Of a stretch of 35,753 nucleotides of DNA, positions 1 through 7,153 are shown piece by piece. The notes beneath the pieces were generated by a model. That model was not told the DNA's origin. It saw nothing but the letters and a program-made list of their open reading frames with translations, and made no database searches. The translations under genes were made by a program, and so were the position numbers. Numbering within the stretch: position 1 is the first letter of the stretch; the number at the start of each line of letters is the position of its first letter. This DNA comes from Caldora sp. SIO3E6 (GTDB lineage Bacteria > Cyanobacteriota > Cyanobacteriia > Cyanobacteriales > Coleofasciculaceae). The stretch spans positions 1-35,753 of the forward strand of contig JAAHHL010000001.1 in assembly GCA_010672185.1 (NCBI GenBank), given 5' to 3'.

Positions 1-686
1 GAAAATATTTCCTGAAAGGAGACATCAAAACTAATTGGTGCAAATTGGAGGGTTTTTGCTGGTGGTGAAACTTTGGTATTTTCTAGTTGCCATAAAATAA
101 GATTACTCAAGGCAAGGTGCGGCATCGCTACACCCTTCGGCTGACCGGTAGAACCGGAAGTGTAGATGACATAAGCCAAGTTTTCCTCAGAAGCAGTACA
201 GTGAGGATTGAAGTCAGGTTCTTGACTAACTAGATGCCAGTCAGCATCTAAACAAATAATTTGGGCTTGATTTTCCGGTAATCTAGCTAGCAAGTTTGTT
301 TGAGTTAATAGTACTGAAGCTTGAGAATTGGCCAGCATATAGGCGATGCGCTCAATCGGATAACCTGGGTCTAGGGGAACATAAGCACCACCTGCTTTGA
401 GAATGCCCAAGATACCTATCACCATCTCTAGCGATCGCTCAACACAAATTCCCACTAATACGTTTGGACCTATCCCCAGATTCTGCAAGTAATGAGCTAG
501 TTGATTGGCTTTTTGATTTAAAGCTTCATAAGTTAGTTGGTTTCCCTCAAACACAACAGCTAGAGAATGGGGAGTTCGTTCTACTTGTGCTTCAAACAAC
601 TGATGAATGCACTTATCCTGGGGATAGTCAACCTGAGTATCATTCCATTCAGTTAATAAGGGTAACTCCACCTCAAACCACCTCAT
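1..686 (-). pseudogene. NRPS adenylation domain, N-terminal part, 5'-truncated gene running off the window
   Basis: The minus strand reads open from an ATG at 686 to the window edge (about 228 residues). It shows the adenylation-domain core motifs in order: A1 (LTYEALNQKANQLAHYL), A2 (LKAGGAYVPLDP), A3 (YTSGSTGQPKG, the ATP-binding loop) and the start of A4 (FDVS). Adenylation domains activate an amino acid as the aminoacyl-AMP and load it on a carrier protein. The sequence begins at the usual condensation-to-adenylation linker (LPLLTEWNDTQ) and no condensation domain precedes it. A TAA lies directly before the ATG, no ribosome site is visible, and the DNA upstream is a toxin-antitoxin relic. 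The linker also looks about eight residues short compared with the usual LLTEAExxxLLxEWNDT. I infer a decapitated NRPS gene. The specificity pocket lies beyond the window, so no substrate can be given. Confidence 0.8.
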
Positions 687-693
687 TTACTTT

Positions 694-745
694 AAGGAAA
701 AGTTAAGCAATGAGCAAATCACTACAGTATAAATCAGAAGCTGTT
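694..745 (+). pseudogene. Relic of a HigB/HigA-like toxin-antitoxin operon junction
   Basis: About 50 bases closely match 6803-6855, the overlap of the toxin stop and antitoxin start in the intact pair further right. Both copies share AGTTAAGCAATGAGC and encode an MS(K/E)SLQYKSEA start. Homology stops after codon 11; the frame then runs into unrelated sequence with a HIP1-like CTGCGCGATCG and ends at a stop near 787. This is a recombination scar abutting the truncated NRPS gene. Confidence 0.7.
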
Positions 746-810
746 ATTGGCTGTAGGTCACGCTGCGCGATCGTACTACCAAATTAAGGTGATCTCCATG
801 ATTCTGAGGT

Positions 811-845
811 AATTATCCATTATCCATTGTTCATTATCAATTAGT
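811..845. repeat. Degenerate heptamer array (ATTATCC type)
   Basis: Five degenerate 7-base units (ATTATCC, ATTATCC, ATTGTTC, ATTATCA, ATTAGTA) lie just before the 3' end of the decarboxylase-VOC gene. Heptanucleotide short tandem repeats are a known feature of filamentous cyanobacterial genomes. Confidence 0.6.
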
Positions 846-855
846 AAGTGGCTGC

Positions 856-3800
856 CTAAGCTAGGTCGGTATAAGGAGTATATCTAGACTCATAAGCTGC
901 CTCTTGACCGTAGGAAATTTCTACATGGTGTCCATCAGGATCTCTTAGGTAGGCTGCGTACCCAGTTGGAGGACCATAATCCTTAGGTCCGTCAAGTAAA
1001 CAACCCTCTTTGCGAGCCAGTTTACAGAGTTGATCCACTTGTTCAGAACTAACACAAGCAATACCAATATGACTCGGGGGCAAGATCGGCTTAGCCTCTT
1101 CTTCCTCCAGTAAAGCTAGCGCAAAGGGTCTAATGTTGTCAGACATCCAAACTGTACCTGGTTCTACGCGCAAGCGCACCACTGACATCTGACCGTACTT
1201 GGCGTAGAAAGCAATACTGGTATTAAGGTTCGTAACAGCTATAGCTAAATGAGTGAAGGCTGTTGTTTTAGTCATGGCAGATCCTGTAGTTTGATTGAGA
1301 CTGTCCAAAGTATCTTGAGTAAATACGGGTAATCCAAAGTCAGGTCGGTAACCGTGAATAGCATCAGGAGCAAGCTGCTTCATCAGGAAGACTATCGCCC
1401 CAGTTACCACTTGACCAGGAACTAAAATGGGGCAACCCGGTGGGGTAGGAATAATGAATGTCGATGAAACTAGTTCTCGTCCAGATGCCATTATCTCATC
1501 TATTTCATTGTCTAGCTTGAGATATTCTATTTTTTCTTCGTCTAAACCCAGGAAGTAGGCGCTCCGCATATCACCTTGCCCAGTTACCTGGTGAGAACGG
1601 AAGCCGGAGTAAAACTCGCTGAAATGAGGCAAAGAAGGCAAATTTCGTGTTAGTTGTTGCAGCTTGTTTTCAAATAATTTGATTTCCACTTGATTGTCTT
1701 GGCGCAATTCCTGTTCCAATCCCTCAGCAATTTGATTCAGGCAATCAAGCAAATATGTTACAGAACCCCAGGTTGTCCCGATATTAGTCATGAATAAAAC
1801 TGTATTGAGGGAAACCTTGTTAACCTGAATATTAAACTGTTCCATCAGTACAGAATTTTGGAAAGTATAGCCATCGATTCCTGTTTGGCCAATGTACAAA
1901 GTCAGCCGCGTGGGATCGAGTACAAATTCATCATCCTCCCAAGCTTGCTCGATACGCTGGAACTCTGCTTCTGGAGTTTCCTGAGTTTGGTAACTTTTCA
2001 GACCTGATGGTCGATAGATATCGGGAATCAACTCTTCAGGAGTAAGTATCTTGAAGTATTTTCCTAGCAATGGATGAGTGTTAACCTTCTCCCGCACTAC
2101 CATTGCTGTATCAATCTGAGACTGAAGCAATTTAAAGCCTTCCAAATCAACTTGTCGCCGCGCTAAATCCAGAGAGGCCAAAATTTGGTAATTCGGGGAT
2201 GTGCTGGTATGGGTCATGTAAGCCTCTAGAAAATCAATTTCCGACCTACGGTTGAACTCCTCGTCCCAGATGTGAATCATTGATGATTGACGCATACCAG
2301 ACAGAGATTTATGGGTTGATTGGGTTGAGTACACCCGAATCTTGACTTGATCTGGATCAGGTAAGAGGCGCTGGTTCAGCCAGGTGTCATCATCCTCTGG
2401 ATCAAGCCGATCAAATTGTTCTTTAAAGTCTGCATACTCCTGTCGGTATTGGGGACTGTTATAGCGAGTATGAAGGTCAGTGGCAGCTTGCATTGCTGTA
2501 CGTTCTCGATAGATTGAGGTGCAACGAGCAAAGGCAAACCAGGCTTCGTCCCAGAGGAAAATCAGATTTGGCTTGATTGCCAGTATTTCTTCCATGACTT
2601 GCTTAACGTTGTAAACAATCCCATCAAAGGTACAGTTTGTAAGTAACACCATCTTAACCTGCTCCAATTGCCCCTCTCGCTTGAACTTGAGCAATTGTTG
2701 CTTAATTTCCTTTAAAGGGACAGCACCATAGATACTATATTCTTTGAGGGAATAGGCATTGAGGTAAAGGGGTTGAGCACCTACTAAAACGATGCCATAG
2801 TGGTGAGATTTGTGGCAATTCTGGTCAACTAAGACAATATCACCTGGGGTTACAACTGTCTGCAAAACAATTTTATTGGCAGTTGAAGTACCGTTAGTCA
2901 CAAAAAAAGTTTGCCTGGAACCAAAGCTTTTTGCTGCTAAACTCTGAGCCTGTTTAAGGGTACCAGTAGGGTGCAATAATGAGTCTAATCCTCCACTGGT
3001 TGCTGAAGTTTCTGCTAAAAAGAGATTTTGACCGTAGAACTCTCCCATGTCCTGAATCCAATCAGACTTAAAAATGGAATTTCCCCGGGAAATGGGCATA
3101 GCATGAAATACCCCTGTGGGTTCTTGGCTGTAATTTCTTAAGGCATTGAAGAAAGGGGTTTCGTAACGTTTTGCGATGCCTTGAATAATACTTAAGTGTA
3201 CTTCAAGATAGTCTTCCTGGTTGTAGAAAACGCGGCGGAAGTTCTGATTCGCCTCAGCATCCATATCAACCACGGATACATCACTCAACAAGTATAAATC
3301 CAACTCTGGACGTAACTTATTTAAAATCGCACCTAAAGTAAAACCTCTCGGTTGGTAATATTCTCCAGCTAATTCAGCTTGTTCTAACCCACTGATGTAT
3401 TCTTCGAGCACTGACAAACGGTTGTTTGAGTGCAGGGGAAAGTCGTAGCCAATAACACAACATTGAATGTTGTGATTCAACATCAAAGCTGTTAGGGAAT
3501 CTTCGAGGTTAGAAATAAAGATAATTTGATAAATAAACTGGTCTGTACTTGAGGCTATCTCTGCTAATTTGTGGCGTATTTCTTTTTCTTTTTCTATTGT
3601 TATATCGTCTTCAACAAATAAGACTGTGAAATAGAGTTGATTAGAGTTTTTATTGTACTTATCGACCGATATAATTTGCTCTCCATCTTTCTGTTCCCTT
3701 GCAAAAATCTGATCCATGTATGCTTGGTCATACAGTTCAGCACCGCTAGACATCAAACCTATAATTTGAGCCACTTCCCAGGAAAGTCGGGAATATTCCT

Positions 3801-4062
3801 GGTGCTCAAAGTGCTGCTGCAATCGTCGAAATGCATTTATCCCTGGAAATTTCCAGTAGAGTTCGAGGGGTTCGAGAATTTTGAACCCAGCTGCAATTTT
3901 TTCCTTTAAGGTGGAGATATCCTTGCCACAGGCGTGAAGAGATTGCAAGCGGTCCGTTGACAATTTCAGTTGGCTCCAGATATCAACACGCATTGGTAAG
4001 GTATTTTTATAGGTGTTGATATACAAGCAATCAAGAATACGAGTACATGAGTTTTGAGACAC
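856..4062 (-). CDS. Orn/Lys/Arg decarboxylase-family PLP enzyme fused to a C-terminal VOC (glyoxalase/dioxygenase-fold) domain
   Basis: The product has 1068 residues. Residues about 110-210 resemble the N-terminal wing of Orn/Lys/Arg decarboxylases. The fold-type-I PLP core follows, with NGTSTANK, the cofactor-binding aspartate in LWDEAW (D505) and the Schiff-base lysine in STQSTHKSLSG (K585). After the decarboxylase C-terminal part a methionine (M930, codon at 1275-1273) opens a compact VOC domain of 139 residues. It has plausible metal ligands in FTHLAIAV, PSHIGIAC and DGHHVEI. Known relatives make polyamines by amino-acid decarboxylation; VOC domains bind metals and catalyse varied reactions, so the combined activity is unknown. 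The start is a GTG with AAGGAA 14 bases upstream; M24 (codon at 3993) is an alternative. The M930 methionine suggests a former separate gene joined by loss of a stop codon. The family call is firm, the substrate is not. Confidence 0.85.
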   Translation of the reverse strand: MSQNSCTRILDCLYINTYKNTLPMRVDIWSQLKLSTDRLQSLHACGKDISTLKEKIAAGFKILEPLELYWKFPGINAFRRLQQHFEHQEYSRLSWEVAQIIGLMSSGAELYDQAYMDQIFAREQKDGEQIISVDKYNKNSNQLYFTVLFVEDDITIEKEKEIRHKLAEIASSTDQFIYQIIFISNLEDSLTALMLNHNIQCCVIGYDFPLHSNNRLSVLEEYISGLEQAELAGEYYQPRGFTLGAILNKLRPELDLYLLSDVSVVDMDAEANQNFRRVFYNQEDYLEVHLSIIQGIAKRYETPFFNALRNYSQEPTGVFHAMPISRGNSIFKSDWIQDMGEFYGQNLFLAETSATSGGLDSLLHPTGTLKQAQSLAAKSFGSRQTFFVTNGTSTANKIVLQTVVTPGDIVLVDQNCHKSHHYGIVLVGAQPLYLNAYSLKEYSIYGAVPLKEIKQQLLKFKREGQLEQVKMVLLTNCTFDGIVYNVKQVMEEILAIKPNLIFLWDEAWFAFARCTSIYRERTAMQAATDLHTRYNSPQYRQEYADFKEQFDRLDPEDDDTWLNQRLLPDPDQVKIRVYSTQSTHKSLSGMRQSSMIHIWDEEFNRRSEIDFLEAYMTHTSTSPNYQILASLDLARRQVDLEGFKLLQSQIDTAMVVREKVNTHPLLGKYFKILTPEELIPDIYRPSGLKSYQTQETPEAEFQRIEQAWEDDEFVLDPTRLTLYIGQTGIDGYTFQNSVLMEQFNIQVNKVSLNTVLFMTNIGTTWGSVTYLLDCLNQIAEGLEQELRQDNQVEIKLFENKLQQLTRNLPSLPHFSEFYSGFRSHQVTGQGDMRSAYFLGLDEEKIEYLKLDNEIDEIMASGRELVSSTFIIPTPPGCPILVPGQVVTGAIVFLMKQLAPDAIHGYRPDFGLPVFTQDTLDSLNQTTGSAMTKTTAFTHLAIAVTNLNTSIAFYAKYGQMSVVRLRVEPGTVWMSDNIRPFALALLEEEEAKPILPPSHIGIACVSSEQVDQLCKLARKEGCLLDGPKDYGPPTGYAAYLRDPDGHHVEISYGQEAAYESRYTPYTDLA

Positions 4063-4162
4063 AGTTATATTTTATTTCCTTATAAGTTTACCCAGTAATT
4101 TTCCCGCAAGCTGTGCAAGGTTTTTGAGTCATTTTACCATGATAAAACCATACTATAAAAAT

Positions 4163-4335
4163 GACGCGATCGCATGACTCAATGTATGTTATCCGAACCT
4201 AGTGCAGGGTAGCGGAAATAACTGAGAAGCTAAAATTTCCTTGTCCTCCTTGTCTCCCTTGTCTCCCTTGTCTCCCTTGTCTCTTTTGAGGTGCTCAAGA
4301 ACTTCTGCCTAGCTGTACTAGGATAAGCGATCGCT
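4163..4335. repeat. Dispersed HIP1-containing repeat, copy 1, interrupted by a MITE
   Basis: Flanks 4163-4201 (cgcgatcgcatgactcaatg and following) and 4321-4335 (ggataagcgatcgc) together match the continuous copies at 4630-4685 and 5465-5518. The 119-120 bases between them are an inserted element. The right flank ends three bases before the stop codon of the antitoxin gene. Confidence 0.75.
4200..4320. mobile_element. MITE-like element, TA target duplication (copy A)
   Basis: The 121-base element is bounded by TA. The left end is TAGTGCAGGGTAGCGGAAAT; the right end, read inward on the other strand, is TAGTACAG, giving an imperfect 8-base terminal inverted repeat. It sits inside a repeat whose uninterrupted copies (at 4667-4668 and 5501-5502) have a single TA at this position. 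The inside holds about four copies of a 10-base unit (CCTTGTCTCC type) and no coding capacity. TA duplication is typical of IS630/Tc1-type transposases, so a non-autonomous derivative of that group is my inference. Confidence 0.7.
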
Positions 4336-4337
4336 AA

Positions 4338-4592
4338 TCATTCATCAATTAATTCTTTAATTGACTTTTTACCTGATTTAGCTTGTTCAATGGATTTTAA
4401 TAAATGTTCGGCATTAGTAGGATTGGATAATAAATATAGTGTTTCCTGCCAAGAGTTAAATTCATCTAAAGACATTAAAACAGCTTGTTTACCTTGATCA
4501 TTACATACTATAGTTGGTTCTACGTCAAGAATGACCTGATCAATTAGTTCATCTAATTGTTGTTTGGCTTGATTACTCGTAATTGCTTTCAT
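4338..4592 (-). CDS. Phd/YefM-type antitoxin without an adjacent toxin
   Basis: This 84-residue protein has the Phd/YefM layout. An N-terminal DNA-binding part opens with MKAITSNQAKQQLDELID, followed by IVCNDQGKQAVLMSLDEFNSW and a charged C-terminal tail (SIEQAKSGKKSIKELIDE) that would wrap the toxin. Such antitoxins repress their own operon and neutralise a RelE/YoeB or Doc-type toxin, normally encoded directly downstream. Here the stop codon at 4338-4340 is followed within three bases by a repeat and a MITE, and no toxin frame is found before the decarboxylase gene. It is therefore an orphan or solitary antitoxin. A TATAGT-like -10 box lies about 15-20 bases upstream of the ATG. Confidence 0.85.
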   Translation of the reverse strand: MKAITSNQAKQQLDELIDQVILDVEPTIVCNDQGKQAVLMSLDEFNSWQETLYLLSNPTNAEHLLKSIEQAKSGKKSIKELIDE

Positions 4593-4629
4593 GTTTAGCT
4601 AGTAAGAGTTTATACTATAAATAACATAA

Positions 4630-4685
4630 ACGCGATCGCATGGGTCAATGTATGTTATCTGCAACCTAGGATAAGCGATCGCACT
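4630..4685. repeat. Dispersed HIP1-containing repeat, copy 2 (uninterrupted)
   Basis: About 56 bases from cgcgatcgcatgggtcaatg to ataagcgatcgcac match copies 1 and 3. The TA at 4667-4668 is the empty equivalent of the MITE insertion site at 4200. A HIP1 octamer lies at each end. Confidence 0.8.
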
Positions 4686-4703
4686 CACCACCTCAATTCA
4701 ATC

Positions 4704-4754
4704 GTAGGTTGGGTTGAGGGGAATAGTTGGGTAACATTAATCAACCCAACCTAC
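4704..4754. repeat. Palindromic element with GTAGGTTGGGTTGA / TCAACCCAACCTAC arms (short form)
   Basis: Perfect 14-base inverted arms enclose a 23-base centre (51 bases in all). The same arms bound a 155-base version at 5542-5696. Elements of this GTAGGTTGGGTT type are common intergenic repeats in cyanobacteria. The transcript could fold as a strong hairpin downstream of the toxin gene that ends at 4786. Confidence 0.8.
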
Positions 4755-4785
4755 AAGAGCAACCATCGCTACGAGCCAATTCGCA

Positions 4786-5118
4786 TCAGCCTAGTTCTTC
4801 ACCTAGGGTTTGCTGTGATGCGTGCCGAATGTGTAGAATGCGAACGGTCGCTCCTTCTTGCTCTTCCAATATAGTAAAAAGAATTCGATATGAATTACGT
4901 CCCCGACCGTAGAGTAATTGTCGTATTTCTTGACTGAAATACTTATTCTCTCTTGCTAGAGGACAACGTTTGGGAAACTGCGATAGAGATTCGATTGCTT
5001 GTAGCAATCCAGCATACCATTGGCTTGCCTGGGTGGGAGATGTGACTTGGGACAAACGTAGGAAGGCGCTGTCGGCTTCCTCCTCTGCCACACTGGAAAT
5101 TTCAATAGGGTATTTCAT
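4786..5118 (-). CDS. RelE/ParE superfamily toxin
   Basis: The 110-residue protein has the ParE/RelE fold signature: an N-terminal beta strand (YPIEISSVAEEEADSAF), a helical middle (QWYAGLLQAIESLSQFPKRCPLA) and a C-terminal sheet with RQLLYGRGRNSYRILFTI and ATVRILHIRHASQ. Family members are ribosome-dependent mRNA nucleases (RelE) or gyrase inhibitors (ParE); the sequence alone does not decide which. Its ATG overlaps the stop of the upstream antitoxin by four bases (ATGA at 5118-5115), so the two are co-transcribed and translationally coupled. The basic HIRHAS end is typical of this family. A short palindromic repeat follows the stop. Confidence 0.87.
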   Translation of the reverse strand: MKYPIEISSVAEEEADSAFLRLSQVTSPTQASQWYAGLLQAIESLSQFPKRCPLARENKYFSQEIRQLLYGRGRNSYRILFTILEEQEGATVRILHIRHASQQTLGEELG

Positions 5119-5369
5119 GAATCGACTGGCAGGTTATACTGGCGACGTTGCTCTTGGGCAAACTCAGCGAAAGACCGAAATCGACCTGCCTGGAAATCAT
5201 TCAATCCTTTTTGAATGCCCTTTATCGCCTCCTCTGAATCTTCCACCTCCGACTCTAAGACATTAGCTAGCAATTCAGATGCAACCAAGCTAACATCTTG
5301 ACCTCGCTGAGCAGCATATTCACGCAGTAATGCTTCTAATTCTGAGTTAAGGGTAACAACAATTGTCAT
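5115..5369 (-). CDS. Antitoxin partner of the RelE/ParE toxin
   Basis: The protein has 84 residues when started at the ATG at 5369, which has a good ribosome site (GGAGGAAAG) about 8 bases upstream; a longer frame exists but its extra 43 codons fall in repeat sequence. The N-terminus (MTIVVTLNSELEALLREYAAQ) fits a ribbon-helix-helix type DNA-binding strand and helix, and the C-terminal half (GLNDFQAGRFRSFAEFAQEQ) resembles the toxin-binding tail of ParD-like antitoxins. It precedes and overlaps the toxin by four bases, the usual antitoxin-first order, and probably autoregulates the pair. Confidence 0.82.
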   Translation of the reverse strand: MTIVVTLNSELEALLREYAAQRGQDVSLVASELLANVLESEVEDSEEAIKGIQKGLNDFQAGRFRSFAEFAQEQRRQYNLPVDS

Positions 5370-5464
5370 CGACCTACTTTCCTCCCAACCTTTGCTTCTA
5401 TGCTGCATTCTAGCAAAGTGTGGGGGTGCGTTACTTTGGCATTTCCTCAACCCACCGGACAAGT

Positions 5465-5518
5465 CGCGATCGCATGACTCAATATATGTTATCCGCAACT
5501 TAGGATAAGCGATCGCAC
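5465..5518. repeat. Dispersed HIP1-containing repeat, copy 3 (uninterrupted)
   Basis: It matches copies 1 and 2 (cgcgatcgcatgactcaata to ataagcgatcgcac). The TA at 5501-5502 is another empty equivalent of the MITE site. It lies upstream of the antitoxin start at 5369, so it may sit in that operon's promoter region. Confidence 0.8.
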
Positions 5519-5541
5519 TACATCACCACCTCAATTCAATC

Positions 5542-5696
5542 GTAGGTTGGGTTGACGCTCCGAAACCCAACAACATCAGACCGCCACACCAATTAAATTG
5601 TACTTTCTATTTTCTTAGAGAGAAAACCCGGCTATTGAGGAGAAGACGTTGTGTTGAGGGGAATTATGTTGGGTAACATTAATCAACCCAACCTAC
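5542..5696. repeat. Palindromic element, long form, containing a 70-base repeat
   Basis: It is bounded by the same 14-base arms as 4704-4754 (GTAGGTTGGGTTGA and TCAACCCAACCTAC), but 155 bases long. Its inside includes 5605-5674, a 70-base block found again at 7154-7223 with only two differences. The 51-base form looks like an internal deletion of this one, or this one an insertion. It occupies the spacer between the two minus-strand toxin-antitoxin operons. Confidence 0.8.
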
Positions 5697-5717
5697 TAGA
5701 AGACGCATTCACTAAAT

Positions 5718-6005
5718 TTATGATTTCATCTGCTTCTGAGCAAGATAATGTTCGTCCAGGGCGCGTCTTAGCATCATTTTAATCACAGCAGATCTGCTAA
5801 TGTTGAGTTCTTTTGCCATTGTATCTAGTTCAGTGAGCATAGGGCTAGGAATTTCCATGTTTGTGGTTTCTAGATCCTGTCTTCTTCGTGAAGTCATCTG
5901 ACGGCGTGTTCCGACTCTTGTTGTTGTGGAGTCAAAATAGCGGTCTATAACTTCTTCTCCTGCTTCGATTTTTTGTTCAATTTCTTCAATAGAAATATTG
6001 TTCAT
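5718..6005 (-). CDS. BrnA-like antitoxin (ribbon-helix-helix)
   Basis: The 95-residue protein has an acidic, helical N-terminus (NNISIEEIEQKIEAGEEVID), a basic middle (TRRQMTSRRRQDLE) and a C-terminal CopG-type ribbon-helix-helix: a short strand (TNMEIPSPMLTELDTMAKEL) followed by NISRSAVIKMMLRRALDEH. This toxin-binding-then-DNA-binding layout, and its place downstream of a BrnT-like gene, fit BrnA, which neutralises BrnT and represses the operon. It overlaps the toxin gene by 20 bases. The family assignment rests on context plus the ribbon-helix-helix, so the exact name is moderately certain. Confidence 0.75.
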   Translation of the reverse strand: MNNISIEEIEQKIEAGEEVIDRYFDSTTTRVGTRRQMTSRRRQDLETTNMEIPSPMLTELDTMAKELNISRSAVIKMMLRRALDEHYLAQKQMKS

Positions 6006-6261
6006 AAATTTCTCTCTCCCTTTTTGTGCTTTTCCAGTAAGTTATTAACCAGATATATTCCCCTTCATCATCATAACGCAGTTCATAAATGACCGATAAA
6101 AGAGAATTTTTCAGAAAACCAATAGCAATAAATTGTTCAGGATAATCTTGTTTTATTCGTTCTACATAGTCGCCAGCCAAGATAGTAGCGACTTCATCGA
6201 ACGAGTATCCTCTATTTCGCTTCAGAAGTTGACTTTTGTGATTATCCCAATCAAATCGCAT
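5986..6261 (-). CDS. BrnT-like ribonuclease toxin
   Basis: The 91-residue protein matches the BrnT pattern: an N-terminal FDWDNHKSQLLKRNRGYSFDEV (family norm WDxxKxxxNxxKHGxxFxEA), an internal strand pair and a C-terminal TYWKSTKREREIYEQ (norm RKATKxExxxYE). BrnT has a RelE-like fold and cleaves RNA to arrest growth; it is encoded before its antitoxin, as here. The usual KHG histidine is replaced in this copy (KRNRGYSF), which may alter activity. Ribosome-site match upstream of the ATG at 6261 is poor. The gene is the first of a two-gene operon. Confidence 0.78.
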   Translation of the reverse strand: MRFDWDNHKSQLLKRNRGYSFDEVATILAGDYVERIKQDYPEQFIAIGFLKNSLLSVIYELRYDDEGEYIWLITYWKSTKREREIYEQYFY

Positions 6262-6453
6262 TTTTTACCATAAAGTCCTAAGATAGAGATGTTTCTCTAC
6301 TCTGCTACCGTCCTAATTTTACCGGATAATTTGCTTAGAAATCAAAGTATAAGCGTTATTTTTGTTGGGTTTCGTTGCCTCAACCACCCTACAAGATCGC
6401 GATCGCACTCTATCATGCATCGCATGATATTATATGGAATGTAAGAGGTTATA

Positions 6454-6822
6454 TTGCGGATTTTTAAGAATGCATGGTTTCAACGCTTCTCCCGTAGGGA
6501 AAGAATGACAGATGCTATGTTGCTCAAAGCTGTGATGCGGGCAGAGCAAGGCTTAATCGATGCCGATCTCGGTGGAGGTGTTATTAAGCAGCGCATTGCC
6601 CGTGAGAGCCAGGGTAAGTCTGGAGGGTATCGCTCGATCATCCTATTTCGTCGTGGTGATAAGGCGTTTTTCATGTATGGGTTTGCTAAAAGTGAGCGCG
6701 ATAATATCTCCAATGATGAGCTAGCAGACTTTAAGAAGGCGGCTAAAGAGTACTTGGCTCTGTCAAATGAACAGATTCAGCAATTGATAGATATCAAGGC
6801 ACTAGGGGAAGTTAAGCAATGA
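6454..6822 (+). CDS. HigB/RelE-like toxin (COG4737 type)
   Basis: The 122-residue protein starts at TTG (6454) with AGAGG six bases upstream; no better ATG exists before the conserved part. The sequence MRIFKNAWFQRFSRRERMTD, then GVIKQRIARESQGKSGGYRSIILFRRGDKAFFMYGFAKSERDNIS, is typical of the RelE-like toxins annotated as COG4737: the KSGGYR stretch and the FMYGFAKSERDNI strand are conserved hallmarks. The group is thought to cleave mRNA. The stop overlaps the next ATG by four bases, so the toxin comes first, as in higBA operons. A second, degraded copy of this operon junction is at 694-745. Confidence 0.87.
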   Translation: MRIFKNAWFQRFSRRERMTDAMLLKAVMRAEQGLIDADLGGGVIKQRIARESQGKSGGYRSIILFRRGDKAFFMYGFAKSERDNISNDELADFKKAAKEYLALSNEQIQQLIDIKALGEVKQ

Positions 6823-7142
6823 GCGAATCACTACAATACAAATCAGAAGCTTTTGCTGCCATCCATGAGTCTATGGAAGCTTTGCATCAAATTGATGCCA
6901 TTACTCAGCAGACAATGGGTGAGTTTGATGAAACCTGTCTTACTCCTATAGAATCCCTATCTCCACAAGATATCCGTGCTTTGCGGGAGCGGGAAAATGC
7001 TTCTCTACCAGTCTTCGCTCGTTACCTCAATGTTTCACTCCATCAGGTTTCCGACTGGGAAAGTGGTGTTAAAAAACCTGGGGGAGCTGCACTACGCCTG
7101 TTGACACTCGTGAAGAAAAAAGGGCTACAAGCGATCGCCTAA
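6819..7142 (+). CDS. HigA-like helix-turn-helix antitoxin (COG2944 type)
   Basis: The 107-residue protein has an XRE-type helix-turn-helix in its C-terminal half: LSPQDIRALRERENASLPVF, followed by ARYLNVSLHQVSDWESGVKKP, with the VSDWESG recognition helix. The N-terminal part (SLQYKSEAFAAIHESMEALH) is helical and probably binds the toxin. Proteins of this kind repress their own promoter and neutralise the partner RelE-like toxin. The start overlaps the toxin stop (ATGA at 6819-6822). The final codons run into a HIP1 octamer (gcgatcgc) just before the stop. Confidence 0.87.
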   Translation: MSESLQYKSEAFAAIHESMEALHQIDAITQQTMGEFDETCLTPIESLSPQDIRALRERENASLPVFARYLNVSLHQVSDWESGVKKPGGAALRLLTLVKKKGLQAIA

Positions 7143-7153
7143 AGCATTGTAGG

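Noticed and set aside
464-706. 80-codon plus-strand frame
   Set aside because: It is a shadow of the adenylation-domain frame on the minus strand, whose motifs are unmistakable.
3637-3909. 90-codon plus-strand frame
   Set aside because: Antisense to the N-terminal part of the decarboxylase-VOC gene, no recognisable domain.
4970-5266. 98-codon plus-strand frame
   Set aside because: Antisense to the overlapping toxin-antitoxin pair, which has clear family sequences on the minus strand.
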